From: Candidatus Dojkabacteria bacterium
GTDB lineage: Bacteria; Patescibacteria; Dojkabacteria; SC72
DNA: 64,000 nucleotides
Assembly (NCBI GenBank): GCA_023229785.1
Contig: JALNYV010000007.1
Span: forward strand, 3,965-67,964
Direction of reading: 5' to 3'
Positions 56,167-63,957 of the stretch are shown one piece after another. Numbering within the stretch: the stretch's first letter is position 1; each line of letters opens with the position of its first letter. The notes beneath the pieces were generated by a model that did not search any database, was not told the origin of the DNA, and saw nothing but the letters and a program-made list of their open reading frames with translations. The translations under genes were made by a program, and so were the position numbers.

Positions 56167-57005
56167 GTGTTTTCTTTGTTTAATTTTTTTATTATATATT
56201 CGATATCTTTTCCATCATCAAAATACGACAAAACGGTCCTATAACAAAATCACATTCTGTGGCAAAATTCATTTATGTTTTCATCTCATAAATATTTTAT
56301 ATTTCTTTTATTCTTATTATTCTCTGCTACTGTAGCCCATCTACAATTTTCTTTGCAATAGTGTCAATCATTATTTATACGATCAATAGTTGTATCTTTT
56401 TCTCAATATTCTTTTACGTGATTATTGTAGTTTTCAAACATATCATTATAAAATTCCTCAAAATTTTTTCGCAAACAACATATTCAACGTCATCAATAAT
56501 TTTTATAATACCTGCTAGTTGCACACGTGCACCTATTATGTAATCATTGATAAATTCTATAAAATCTATGTTTCCTATCTCAGTTTGGTTGCATAGATGC
56601 CATACCGTGTTTGAAGCATGGGTTTCTATTTCAATTTTGGTCTAATTTACATCAGCAACTTAAATGACTCTTTAATCGATTAAGTGTTACTCAATAGATT
56701 GTTTTTCAACAAACACATAAACAATCACACGTATTTGGTTTCCTATCTTCTTGTTCATAAAATTTTATAGGAGATAGATCTCAAAACTTTCTTCATATAA
56801 AATCATTTATATTTAATTTGTATCAACATCAACAACTTTTAGCAGATCATCTAACTATACTCTGTATTGCTATTTTCTTTTCTTTCCCGCAATCACATTT
56901 ACATAAAAAATATCTTCTATCTTTTATTTTATGTGAAAATGACAACACAATCAATTTGTTGAATCTTTTTCAAATATAGAATTCATTTTCTATTAATTTT
57001 GCCAT
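56151..57005 (-). CDS. HNH homing endonuclease-like protein, two zinc-ribbon modules
   Basis: 284 aa. Two tandem Cys modules (CKCDCGKEKK...SCGCG and CLCVCGKTIYG...LSCGC) precede the HNH body: HGMASMQPNG, LHNRCTC, YGGRGICC, FEEFYNDM, TTIDRINNDGHYCKENCRW. A short helical tail follows. The module duplication distinguishes it from the 32017 copy. AT-rich. Mobile gene. Confidence 0.82.
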
Positions 57006-57007
57006 AT

Positions 57008-57289
57008 CTATAAGTTCTCGGCTACATATCCAAGTTCATCTATAGCGCGGCCGAATGCTTTATTGTCTTTTATGGTTCGTCTATTAATATTTTTTAGGGT
57101 AACATCACCACTTTCCATTGCTTCTACTCATGGAGCAGATGTTGCTGATTGTAGTGGTTGGAATAATCAAGTTTTTTTCTGGATTAGTTCAATAAGACCC
57201 CATAGTCTTGTAAGATTTTCTGCAAAGATTTTTTCGTTCTCTGACGCTTGATTAAGAATTGTTGTGTTTGGTGCTTTACATTCGTCCAT
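57008..57289 (-). CDS. Small protein, unknown
   Basis: 93 aa, helical N-terminus (NEKIFAENLTRLWGLIELIQ), two TGA. Coupled by a one-base TAATG overlap with the upstream gene. Confidence 0.7.
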
Positions 57290-57600
57290 TATGATAATGT
57301 GTTAATAGATAAAGAACATAGATTTAATAGATCATCTTTATTCATGGTTGCTAGGTTTGTTGATAGTTGAGTGAACTGACTACTGTCTGAGTGATTTACC
57401 AAATCATTTATTCAATTACAGTACGTAACAGAAGGTCGCCACTTATACCTATCCACATATACAGGATATTCCTTTCGTCTTTCAACAATGGTTGGCTCAA
57501 CCTCAACCGCTTCCATTATTAACTTGATCAGTTCTTTTTTATCTAGATCTTTGAGATCTATTTCCTGGTAGAACTTTCCAGAATGTTTAATGTACTTCAT
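57289..57600 (-). CDS. Small protein, unknown
   Basis: 103 aa. Opens with MKYIKHSGKFYQEID and DLDKKELIKLIMEAVEVE (short helix). A TGA at about 57412 splits it under the standard code. Unknown function. Confidence 0.7.
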
Positions 57601-57618
57601 GTGAAAATATTTAAAGAT

Positions 57619-57801
57619 TTAAAAACGTTTTTCAAACAATTCTCTATCTCACTTTTTTATCCAAAGATTTCTTCACGCTCAACTTGGAGAATAATATATA
57701 TGTAAGCAAAGTATCTGTATGTCAATTCATTGTAGATCGGTTCAGAAACAAATTCCTCGACTAAATAAATCTATGATAATTTGTAATTTTCGTCTTCACA
57801 T
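57619..57801 (-). CDS. Possible small protein
   Basis: 60 aa starting ATG-TGA (Met-Gly), with eight TGA codons. Coding only if UGA is Gly. No motif; modest support. Confidence 0.45.
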
Positions 57802-57822
57802 AATAATATTTAAAATTTAAAA

Positions 57823-58101
57823 CTATCTAACAACCCTATTAACTAACTTCTGCTCTTGCTTATCAGACTTCCTTATCCCTTTGGTATCTATCTGCGGGAC
57901 AACTCCTCCGAGACAAAACGTCAACAGAGTACCGGAATAATTAATAACATATGTTCATAAATCCCCCGGGATTACAAATGATTTTCTAAACGGTTGACAG
58001 TACGACTTGCCCTTATTCTTGATCACGTCTTTTATCGCCGCGTCTATACTGATTCCTCATCTCTGTCTCAGTCTATACTTGAAGTGTTTTGTTAATTGCA
58101 T
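57823..58101 (-). CDS. Small basic protein, unknown
   Basis: 92 aa. Basic, with FVIPGDLGTYVINYSG and LTFCLGGVVPQ. Ten nt before the NinG stop. The layout (a regulator-like small gene after ninG) is suggestive only. Confidence 0.68.
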
Positions 58102-58111
58102 TTGCGGTTAG

Positions 58112-58621
58112 TTAGATAAAAGTTTTTATTTTCTTAAGTTCCAAAAACTTCTTTTTAAACTTTCTAATAATTGCGATCAGATCTTCAATATCCGGGACCT
58201 CATTGATTGAGTCTTCATCCACTTTCATTTGACGTACTTTCTCAATTCCAAACTTATCGGTCATAAATATTGTGAACATTTGTTGATGACGTTGTTTATC
58301 GCGCGCATTGCAATATGCACATCCTCAGTAAACATTATCTTCATCCCAACGATATTTATAACAATCCCTACCAATCCAATGACACGCATTAGCCGTATGC
58401 TTTCCACCCTTCCAAAAAACGCGACGATCACAAGTGACACATTTAATGTAGCCAGCGTGGTCCGAGTCCCTTGCTCTAATGTAGGCACTAAACGTATCAT
58501 CAGCCTCTTTCCTAAGTTTCTTCCGAAGATATTCTTCCTCATACTTAAATAGAACATCTCAATTTTGGTATTTTTTAAATATAGTCGGCGCATGCAATCT
58601 TGGTCTTTTACTTTTCTTCAT
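58112..58621 (-). CDS. ninG: NinG-like recombination protein
   Basis: 169 aa. Matches the lambda NinG/Rap pattern: an N-terminal Lys-rich helix, KCVTCDRRVFWKGG, ACHWIGRDCYKYRWDEDN, GGCAYCNARDKQ. Paired C-x2-C motifs bind zinc. NinG enhances phage recombination and cleaves branched DNA. Supports the recombination set at 4.9-6.7 kb. Confidence 0.88.
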
Positions 58622-58880
58622 ATCATTTTATAATTAAATCAATATCTTCTATAACTTTATTTGTCTCAGAACATACATTATTTGCTTTTATATTTATAAT
58701 AGTCATGCGTTCTTTAAGTTGGTACAAAAGATCTGCTGTATTATTTTTCTTTTTCTTCTTATCAATATCGGCTATTAATTTGTCACCGGCAGGGCAACTA
58801 CAAATATATTGGCAAGGTTTACCTTTTACGGTAGTACCATTTCTTTCTAGGCCAGTTCAATTGCATTCACTACACGTCAT
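58608..58880 (-). CDS. Small zinc-ribbon protein
   Basis: 90 aa. N-terminal MTCSECNGTGLERNG and then CQYICSCPAG give a four-Cys zinc site similar to DnaJ-type CxxCxGxG. C-terminal helix. Overlaps NinG start by 14 nt. Confidence 0.75.
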
Positions 58881-59026
58881 TTTGTTTTTTTATTACAAGG
58901 TAAAAACTTCTCTCTGTTGAAAACCGGATCAGTTCATTGCTGTCGCTGTTTCTCAGAGATCTTCTTAAATTTTGCTACCTTAATTCTTCTTTGTTTTTTC
59001 TTTTGGAGTTTCTTCTGTTCGTCCAT
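58847..59026 (-). CDS. Small Lys-rich protein
   Basis: 59 aa, Lys/Gln/Arg-rich helix (KKLQKKKQRRIKVAKFKK). Overlaps the next gene by 34 nt. Perhaps nucleic-acid binding. Confidence 0.55.
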
Positions 59027-59189
59027 CTTTTCAATCATTAAATAAATAATCATAACACCATCGTGCTTTACATAGCACACATTCACAATCTGGATATTGT
59101 GGATCATCTCCTTTAAGATACCTTGTAGGACATCTTTCTCACCGATACCTCTCCATGTATAATTTGGCTATCCATTTTATTACTCACAT
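58980..59189 (-). CDS. Small zinc-ribbon protein
   Basis: 69 aa from ATG 59189 (an internal ATG at 59156 is an alternative). Cys pattern ERCPTRY, DCECVLCKARWCYDY. Overlaps the next gene by 47 nt. Confidence 0.6.
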
Positions 59190-59219
59190 GTGTAATGGTT
59201 TTACAAATTAAATCAATAC

Positions 59220-59408
59220 CTACTTGGTCTTTTGGTTTGACAAGTTGAAGTATTTCATAAGTAACATATTGCTTTCTTCCAAACCTTTTATGTATTCTCT
59301 TTGCAGATCGTTCAATGTCTTATATAGTTTTAGTAATGTTTGATCTACATATGTGTAGAGCAGAGCGACAACAAACATTCATATTAAGAATCCTATTAAG
59401 TATTCCAT
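59220..59408 (-). CDS. Small membrane protein
   Basis: 62 aa with one N-terminal hydrophobic segment (YLIGFLIGMFVVALLYTYVD) and a helical tail. Unknown function. Confidence 0.65.
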
Positions 59409-59926
59409 CGGAGTGGTAAGATATAAAAGACTATCACAATACGGCTGCGCACAAGTTAACCCGGTTCCTTGTTAGGCAAGGATATGATCTATTTTTCATG
59501 AGCCGTCGCACATATACCTGCACGCATGCGTATTGTAATAGTTAATACGGTGGGGCCCCTCCCACCTAAGGTAATACGGTGGGGGACCGATTGGTTACGG
59601 CCTGCCCACCATGCAATCCTATACACCACACTAGATAGTGTATAAGCTCTAAGCATACTCTCGTCGATGTCCCGGTGCGCTTTCATCTAGTGTTAGAGGC
59701 GTGGACAAACTAATCCTCGAGGACCACCCGGGTCATTACCCCGAAGTGCTCCAAAACTATGGATAGCAAATGAGTCGACGTTTTACTATCCTAAGATAAA
59801 CCAGCGCTCTGCTCATTTCCATATGAGGTTGGTCTTCAGCTATCCATATATAGATAAGTAGGCGCTATCCTTAGGATCTTATAACCGCTAAGCGTTCTAC
59901 CTACCTATATATGAACATCTAAGATT
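59409..59926. other. Gene-poor region with many inverted repeats
   Basis: Nothing here reads as a convincing gene (a 65-aa minus-strand frame at 59489-59686 crosses repeats). Features seen: CAATACG/CGTATTG pairing over about 95 nt (59436-59535), direct repeat TAATACGGTGGGG (about 59540 and 59571), a GGTGGG/CCCACC hairpin, ACACTAGAT/ATCTAGTGT pairing (about 59627 and 59684), and TATCCATA/TAGGTAG-type repeats further on. GC content is higher than the flanks. Possibly several folded RNAs or decayed tRNA genes. Confidence 0.5.
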
Positions 59927-59999
59927 ATGCGGAGGCACGATTTGCACGTACGATTTCTGCCTTATGAGGGCAACGAGATAACTACTTCTCTACTCCGCA
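59927..59999 (-). tRNA. tRNA-Met or tRNA-Ile2 (anticodon CAT)
   Basis: Full cloverleaf: acceptor TGCGGAG/CTCCGCA, D stem GAGA/TCTC, anticodon stem TTGCC/GGCAG with loop CTCATAA, T stem GTACG/CGTGC. U at position 73, U1-A72. No initiator G-C triplet in the anticodon stem. Lysidine-modified Ile2 (AUA) is possible. Ten bases overlap the end of the next gene. Confidence 0.82.
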
Positions 60000-60520
60000 T
60001 TTTTATCTAATGGTCATCATAAAAATGATCATCTAAATACTGGGATTATATATCAATTATTTCTTAAAACCTTTCTTATTGCATTAGACGTGCACAACAT
60101 TCTTCTAGCAAGTTCTTCATAGTTTTTTAAATCCAATAATAAATTATATATATCTTTTATGTTTCATCGATTAATCTTTTTAGAAGATAGTTTATGACAT
60201 TCTTTGCAACAATATTTATTATGTCATGAGAACGTATTTCAACATCTTGGACATTCCTTTATTTTTGCTGGTATCGGAATATAATGAAGTTTCGCATGTT
60301 CTTGTTTTGTCATTAACTGCAAATTATCTATATTATTGTTAGACTTATCAAAATCCTTATGATGCACTACTTTTCATATTATTTCATCTCACCATTTTTC
60401 ATACGCGACATAAATGTGTTCGTATATGTATCATTTCCATTTTTTGGATTTCATGGCTAATTTATGTCATGGGACTCATATTACTATATATCAATTTAAG
60501 TGCCTTAATCATCATAGCAT
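59990..60520 (-). CDS. HNH endonuclease-like protein with zinc ribbon and HTH
   Basis: 176 aa. Core HHKDFDKSNNNIDNLQ then TKQEHAKLH is a typical HNH of the His-Me type. Then CPRCGNTFSG and YCCKECHK form a zinc ribbon, and ELARRMLCTSNAIRKVL a helix-turn-helix. AT-rich. Its 3' end covers 10 nt of the tRNA acceptor stem, a common target arrangement for homing genes. Confidence 0.82.
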
Positions 60521-60542
60521 TATAAATATTTAATAATTAAAT

Positions 60543-60661
60543 CGGGGAACCCATGGAGTCGCACCATGCACCACGTACAATCCTAAAGCATATGTACACT
60601 TCAGTAGGACAATATACGTAAGATCTGTACCTTACCTCTATAGCGAGGCGGACGGTTCCCA
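60543..60661 (-). ncRNA. tRNA-like structure of ~118 nt
   Basis: Minus strand: seven-pair acceptor GGGAACC/GGTTCCC, D-like hairpin CCTC-GCTATA-GAGG, hairpin GTAAG-8 nt-CTTAC in place of an anticodon arm, a long internal hairpin TCCTA...TAGGA, and a true T arm CATGG-TGCGACT-CCATG. No normal seven-base anticodon loop. Could be a tRNA with an insert, a tRNA mimic, or a tmRNA-like piece; no tag ORF seen. Confidence 0.5.
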
Positions 60662-60667
60662 TTAAAT

Positions 60668-60934
60668 TTAATCTACTCCATCTAATCACATATCTGCACA
60701 CTTACAGCACTTTGGACACAATCATTTTTTAGATATATTTCTCCTGAAGATAGACCGTCATTTATAATCACTATCTATATCATTATATCATTTCTGACAC
60801 ATTGGTTTCCCTGGATCGTCAAAAGTTCAATCATATAGATGTGTGTAACATTTATTACCATTTTCTTTGCGACTCATCCCGGGGATGTAAGCCCTTCCGT
60901 CTTTTCATATATAATCAAATTCGTTGCTTATCAT
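60668..60934 (-). CDS. Small zinc-ribbon protein
   Basis: 88 aa. Cys at PMCQKGY, LCPKCCKCADM and a single one near KCYTHLY. Start overlaps the stop of the upstream gene (ATGATAA). Unknown function. Confidence 0.68.
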
Positions 60935-61350
60935 TTGTTTATCTTTTTAACATCTAAATATTTTTTCATAAATTGTGCGATTCCTCCAAGCAAATAAAAG
61001 AACGGTTCCTCTCAACTCTCGCACCAACATTTACTCGCCGGGATTTTCATAAGTTCCTCGTCTCATAACGACGCGGTGAAACACCACTCGCGTTCATCAC
61101 ATCACTTATCATAACAATACTCCTCATCTTTCTTTGGGTGTTTAGGACATGCGGTAACTTCATAGCCAAAGTAGAACTGGAGATCTCACATACTTAATCC
61201 GCAATAATCATCCGAGGTATAGATACTTGTCTGAGTCTCTTTCTCAAACTTGTCTTTAAAATTCATAGCTTCTATTCTGCGCTTCTCATGTTCCGCCCAT
61301 TTCTTGTCTTGGAGTTCCTTCTCCAATTGTGCTATTGTCTTTTCTGGCAT
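60928..61350 (-). CDS. Cys-rich protein, unknown
   Basis: 140 aa. Helical N-terminus (TIAQLEKELQDKKWAEHEK), then Cys/His-rich middle (CPKHPKKDEEYCYDK, CDEREWC, KCWCESG) able to bind zinc. Just downstream of the tRNA cluster. Unknown. Confidence 0.68.
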
Positions 61351-61371
61351 AGTAGTTATAATAAATATAAA

Positions 61372-61444
61372 TGGGGTGTTTGCGGGAATTGAACCCGTCC
61401 TCCAGGGTCACAACCTAGCGTGCTAACCGTTACACCACAAACAC
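61372..61444 (-). tRNA. tRNA-His (anticodon GTG)
   Basis: Acceptor GTGTTTG/CAAACAC, anticodon loop TTGTGAC, C at the discriminator position (typical of tRNA-His) and an encoded CCA end. The cloverleaf is normal. Confidence 0.9.
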
Positions 61445-61450
61445 AGTTTC

Positions 61451-61523
61451 GTAGATGGTAGGGGTCGAACCTACGACATCCGACTTAACAGGTCGGCGCT
61501 CTAACCAACTGAGCTACCGAGAC
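61451..61523 (-). tRNA. tRNA-Asn (anticodon GTT), defective acceptor stem
   Basis: D, anticodon (CCGAC/GTCGG, loop CTGTTAA) and T arms are perfect, but the acceptor arms GTCTCGG and CATCTAC pair at only three of seven positions. Either decayed or edited. Confidence 0.7.
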
Positions 61524-61525
61524 AT

Positions 61526-61598
61526 AGCACCAGGCCAGGATCGAACTGGCGTACGCGGATTTGAAGTCCACATCACTGACCAACTGTGATACTGGTGC
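61526..61598 (-). tRNA. tRNA-Gly (anticodon TCA), UGA decoder
   Basis: Acceptor GCACCAG/CTGGTGC (perfect), T arm GCCAG/CTGGC, anticodon stem GTGGA/TCCGC, loop CTTCAAA: anticodon UCA reads UGA. U73, G1-C72, C2-G71 and C35 fit bacterial tRNA-Gly identity; tRNA-Trp would have G73 and CCA. It supplies the meaning of the hundreds of in-frame TGAs. No CCA is encoded. It lies 3 nt from the tRNA-Asn gene. Confidence 0.9.
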
Positions 61599-61599
61599 A

Positions 61600-61779
61600 T
61601 CATACCACACAGGCTGAGCGTATCATAAACCATATCCATACGCGCACAGATATAGATACCATTCATGTGGTACTTAATTACAGGACCATCAAGTGTTTAC
61701 CTTGCCTGGTCCTATTTCACGCGATATGGACTTTCACCAATTAGTTAACTTCATCCTTATACAGGAGCTCGCGTATATC
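61600..61779. other. Inverted-repeat-rich spacer in tRNA cluster
   Basis: Contains TACCACA/TGTGGTA arms (about 61603-61609 and 61667-61673), an inner GCGTAT/ATACGC pair, and a second hairpin AGGACCA-T-CAAG / CTTG-CC-TGGTCCT (61682-61713). No T arm, so not tRNAs as they stand. Confidence 0.5.
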
Positions 61780-61851
61780 TCGGAGTCACTGGACTTGCAC
61801 CAGTCGTAGATTACTCTGAGGCGTTTACAGCGCCTTGCGATGCTATCTCCG
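61780..61851 (-). tRNA. tRNA-Tyr-like (anticodon GTA), reduced D arm
   Basis: Anticodon arm AGGCG-CTGTAAA-CGCCT, long variable region (14 nt), T arm ACTGG-TGCAAGT-CCAGT, A73 and an acceptor (CGGAGAT/GACTCCG) with one mismatch. Only 9 nt remain for the D arm. Overlaps the end of the gene at 61811. May be non-functional or a truncated variant. Confidence 0.5.
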
Positions 61852-62059
61852 CTCATACTCCGGTGGCTTGTCTTTCTTCTATCTTTTCTTTCCTACTCCT
61901 TCCTCTAGTAACTACCTTCTGGTGGTCCCTGTGTCTGGCTATCTTACTTCTTTCCAAATCAGCTTCCGCTTCTCTTACCCCTTCCCGGTACTTCCTATTG
62001 TACTCGGCTTTGGTGTTTAACCATTCCTGATATCCTGGGTTCTTACTTAATGTGACCAT
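61811..62059 (-). CDS. Small charged protein
   Basis: 82 aa. MVTLSKNPGYQEWLNTKAEY then a long charged helix. The final 15 residues depend on reading a TGA as Gly and lie in the tRNA-Tyr-like sequence, so the true end is uncertain (the standard-code end is at 61853). Confidence 0.6.
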
Positions 62060-62104
62060 TTCTATACTAAAAGAATAAAAAGTAACTAATTATGATCCAG
62101 ACGG

Positions 62105-62323
62105 CTAGAGCGCCAGCGAGTCATCGTTTGAAGCATCATGTGCTTTTCATTTGATATGGTTAGAGATAAAATCATACACTGTTCTTAGATCTCCAATATC
62201 CCACTTATTCCTTTTAAACGTCTTCCTTATACTCGATGGATCTATACTTGCTACGAATGACATGAGTTCCGTGAATCACTTCTTTTTATAATATTCATAC
62301 CTCTTCGGATTCTCTCTTGCCAT
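62105..62323 (-). CDS. Small protein, unknown
   Basis: 72 aa, helical, basic N-terminus (MARENPKRYEYYKKKGF), three TGA. Last minus-strand gene in the window. Confidence 0.62.
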
Positions 62324-62980
62324 TGTCTCTCATACCTCGGGTAAAACGGACATAAAATTCTATTCCTTAGGAATAACGGACAAGGTATAATGATTTCCCT
62401 TTGGATTGCAAGTCTGAATGTTTGCGGTTCTAAACTTGTGTAAGTGGTAAAAGGGTCGCGGAGAGTACCGTGAGGATAAAATTGAGAGAAGACTTTCTTC
62501 TTATTATATATAACGTAAATGGGGTAGGTGGGGGAGTTGTTTTGTACCGTGCCAGACTATAACCGACCAAGTATAGAACCTAGTCAAGTATTGAACTGTT
62601 GGCAGGTTTGAGGTGGTTGGATTTGTAAATAAAAAAGCCTTTCTCCTTTCCTTTTTCTTTTTTTTCTTTCCTCCTTTCTTTCTTCTCTCTCCTCTCTTTC
62701 TTTTCTTTCTTTCTTATTTCATCTTATTCTTATTCTTTTTCTTTCCTACTTCATAAATAGGATTTATATTTATTCCGAGCCTCCGGAAATAATAAGGATT
62801 TTTTAATACTCGGAGCTGTCAAAAATAACCTTGACAAGATTTGCCCTCACAATTTCCTCGACTCGACTAATGCAGGTAAATCCTCCGAACGTGTGGAAAT
62901 TGCAAGGGGTACAAAATCCCCTCCTTGCCAAACCTTGCACAATATAAAAATGCAAGGTATGTATTGCACTGTCAAACTAT
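62324..62980. other. Gene-free region: polypyrimidine tract and inverted repeats; possible origin
   Basis: No gene. About 62638-62760 is almost pure C/T on the plus strand. From 62845 to 62960 there are several inverted repeats: CAATTTCC/GGAAATTG, GCAAGGGG...CCCCTCCTTGC, and ACCTTGCA/TGCAAGGT. Repeated TTGCAAGG-type words could act as iterons. The layout of low-complexity strand asymmetry and nested repeats at the point of divergent transcription fits an origin or replication control site. Confidence 0.45.
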
Positions 62981-62983
62981 TTT

Positions 62984-63012
62984 TTGACGTTGTCATTGTG
63001 CATATCTATATA
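62984..63012 (+). promoter_or_regulatory. Sigma70-like promoter TTGACG-N17-TATATA
   Basis: -35 TTGACG at 62984-62989, 17-nt spacer, TATATA at 63007-63012, same geometry as the four TTGACT copies. It starts transcription toward the gene at 63271. Confidence 0.72.
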
Positions 63013-63018
63013 CATATA

Positions 63019-63270
63019 TTCTATTACGTCAAGCCTATTTATTTCTATCCTCTCAAATGCTAGTTATTACCTACAATCCTGATAACCAAAGGTTATAGGG
63101 AAAGTGTATAATGCCGTTGATTTTTTCCCTTTTCGGGGTATACTTCACACGTACAGAGGCAGGCTTTGCGAGTCAGTACCACAAGGGGAAACATCCATTG
63201 AGATGATAACAAGATCCGTAAAGCTACAAGCCCCGCTAATAAACCTTTTAAATTTTAAACCTTATCAAAG
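63019..63270 (+). other. Long 5' leader (~250 nt), structured
   Basis: Between promoter and gene with no ORF worth calling. Contains AACC-AAA-GGTT, and AAGTGTATA pairing with TATACTT across about 45 nt. No riboswitch class recognised. Unusually long for this genome, where leaders are under 30 nt. Confidence 0.5.
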
Positions 63271-63555
63271 ATGAAAACATTTACAGACATCAAAGAAACA
63301 TTAAGCGTAAGAGATTACTATGCAAGCATAGACCCGGTGATTGAGGCGTTGCTTTGCATAACATGAGCCGACCTAATTGTACCGCTTGACCCTAATGATA
63401 AATACGACATCGCGAAGATAGATGACGCATACGAAGACAACGCACATATTTATATATGAGAATACCGCTTCGCTTTTTCCCTTGAGGATTGAGAAACACT
63501 TGAGCAAAAGAGAAAACAAACTCTTGAATTTCTAGGAAATGCAACGCTTATATAA
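63271..63555 (+). CDS. Small acidic protein, unknown
   Basis: 94 aa, acidic, with three TGA-coded Gly. First gene of the right-end plus-strand unit. No motif. Confidence 0.72.
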
Positions 63556-63614
63556 TTCTTTTTACCCCCTTAACTTCGTACTAATGCCAAAGACAAACCC
63601 AACGCAGTACTTAA

Positions 63615-63827
63615 ACCCATGCAGTAAAGAGCAAAGAGGAATTAGTGGCAGAGTTCGGCTCTCACATCCTAGCCAAGAGGGCAGGGATTGCAACAGATGA
63701 CACGGAAAAAAACACAATAGCCTACCTCAAAAGCCGGCTCTCCTTTCTTAAGGACAACAAGAGGGAACTCATCCAAGCAGGGCAACAAGCAGACAAGGCA
63801 GTCAATTTTTTATTTGCTAATGCTTAA
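63615..63827 (+). pseudogene. C-terminal fragment of ArdC-like (zincin) antirestriction protein
   Basis: The open frame begins after a TAA at 63612 and has no ATG; GTG 63645 would give 60 aa. KSKEELVAEFGSHILAKRAG, then IAYLKSRLSFLKDNKRELIQ and AGQQADKAVNF, match the C-terminal helices of ArdC-type proteins. The HExxH catalytic part and N-terminal DNA-binding domain are absent. Either a decayed remnant or a fragment acting as a regulator. No TGA codon is used, unlike phage genes around it, which hints at recent acquisition from a standard-code source. Confidence 0.55.
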
Positions 63828-63828
63828 C

Positions 63829-63957
63829 ATGGGATTGATTAAGTTTTTGCGATTACTTATTTGTTGAATACTTTTTATTTTCCGCCCGGATTGCTTGCTT
63901 GTGCGAGCATTCGGCGGGCTTGCTTTCCGGAGCATAAGACGAGCCGGCAGACTTTAG
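63829..63957 (+). CDS. Possible small membrane protein
   Basis: 42 aa, hydrophobic N-terminus, basic C-terminus, one TGA. Higher GC than surroundings; GCCCG/CGGGC inverted repeat lies in it. Weak support. Confidence 0.3.

Noticed and set aside
59489..59686. 65-aa minus-strand ORF
   Set aside because: Runs across several inverted repeats in a GC-richer region and contains no familiar pattern.
61600..61715. Additional tRNA genes between tRNA-Gly and tRNA-Tyr
   Set aside because: Acceptor-like arms exist but no T arm or seven-base anticodon loop can be drawn.
63586..63733. Plus-strand ORF beginning MPKTNPTQ
   Set aside because: It overlaps the ArdC-like fragment in another frame, and only the latter has family-like sequence.
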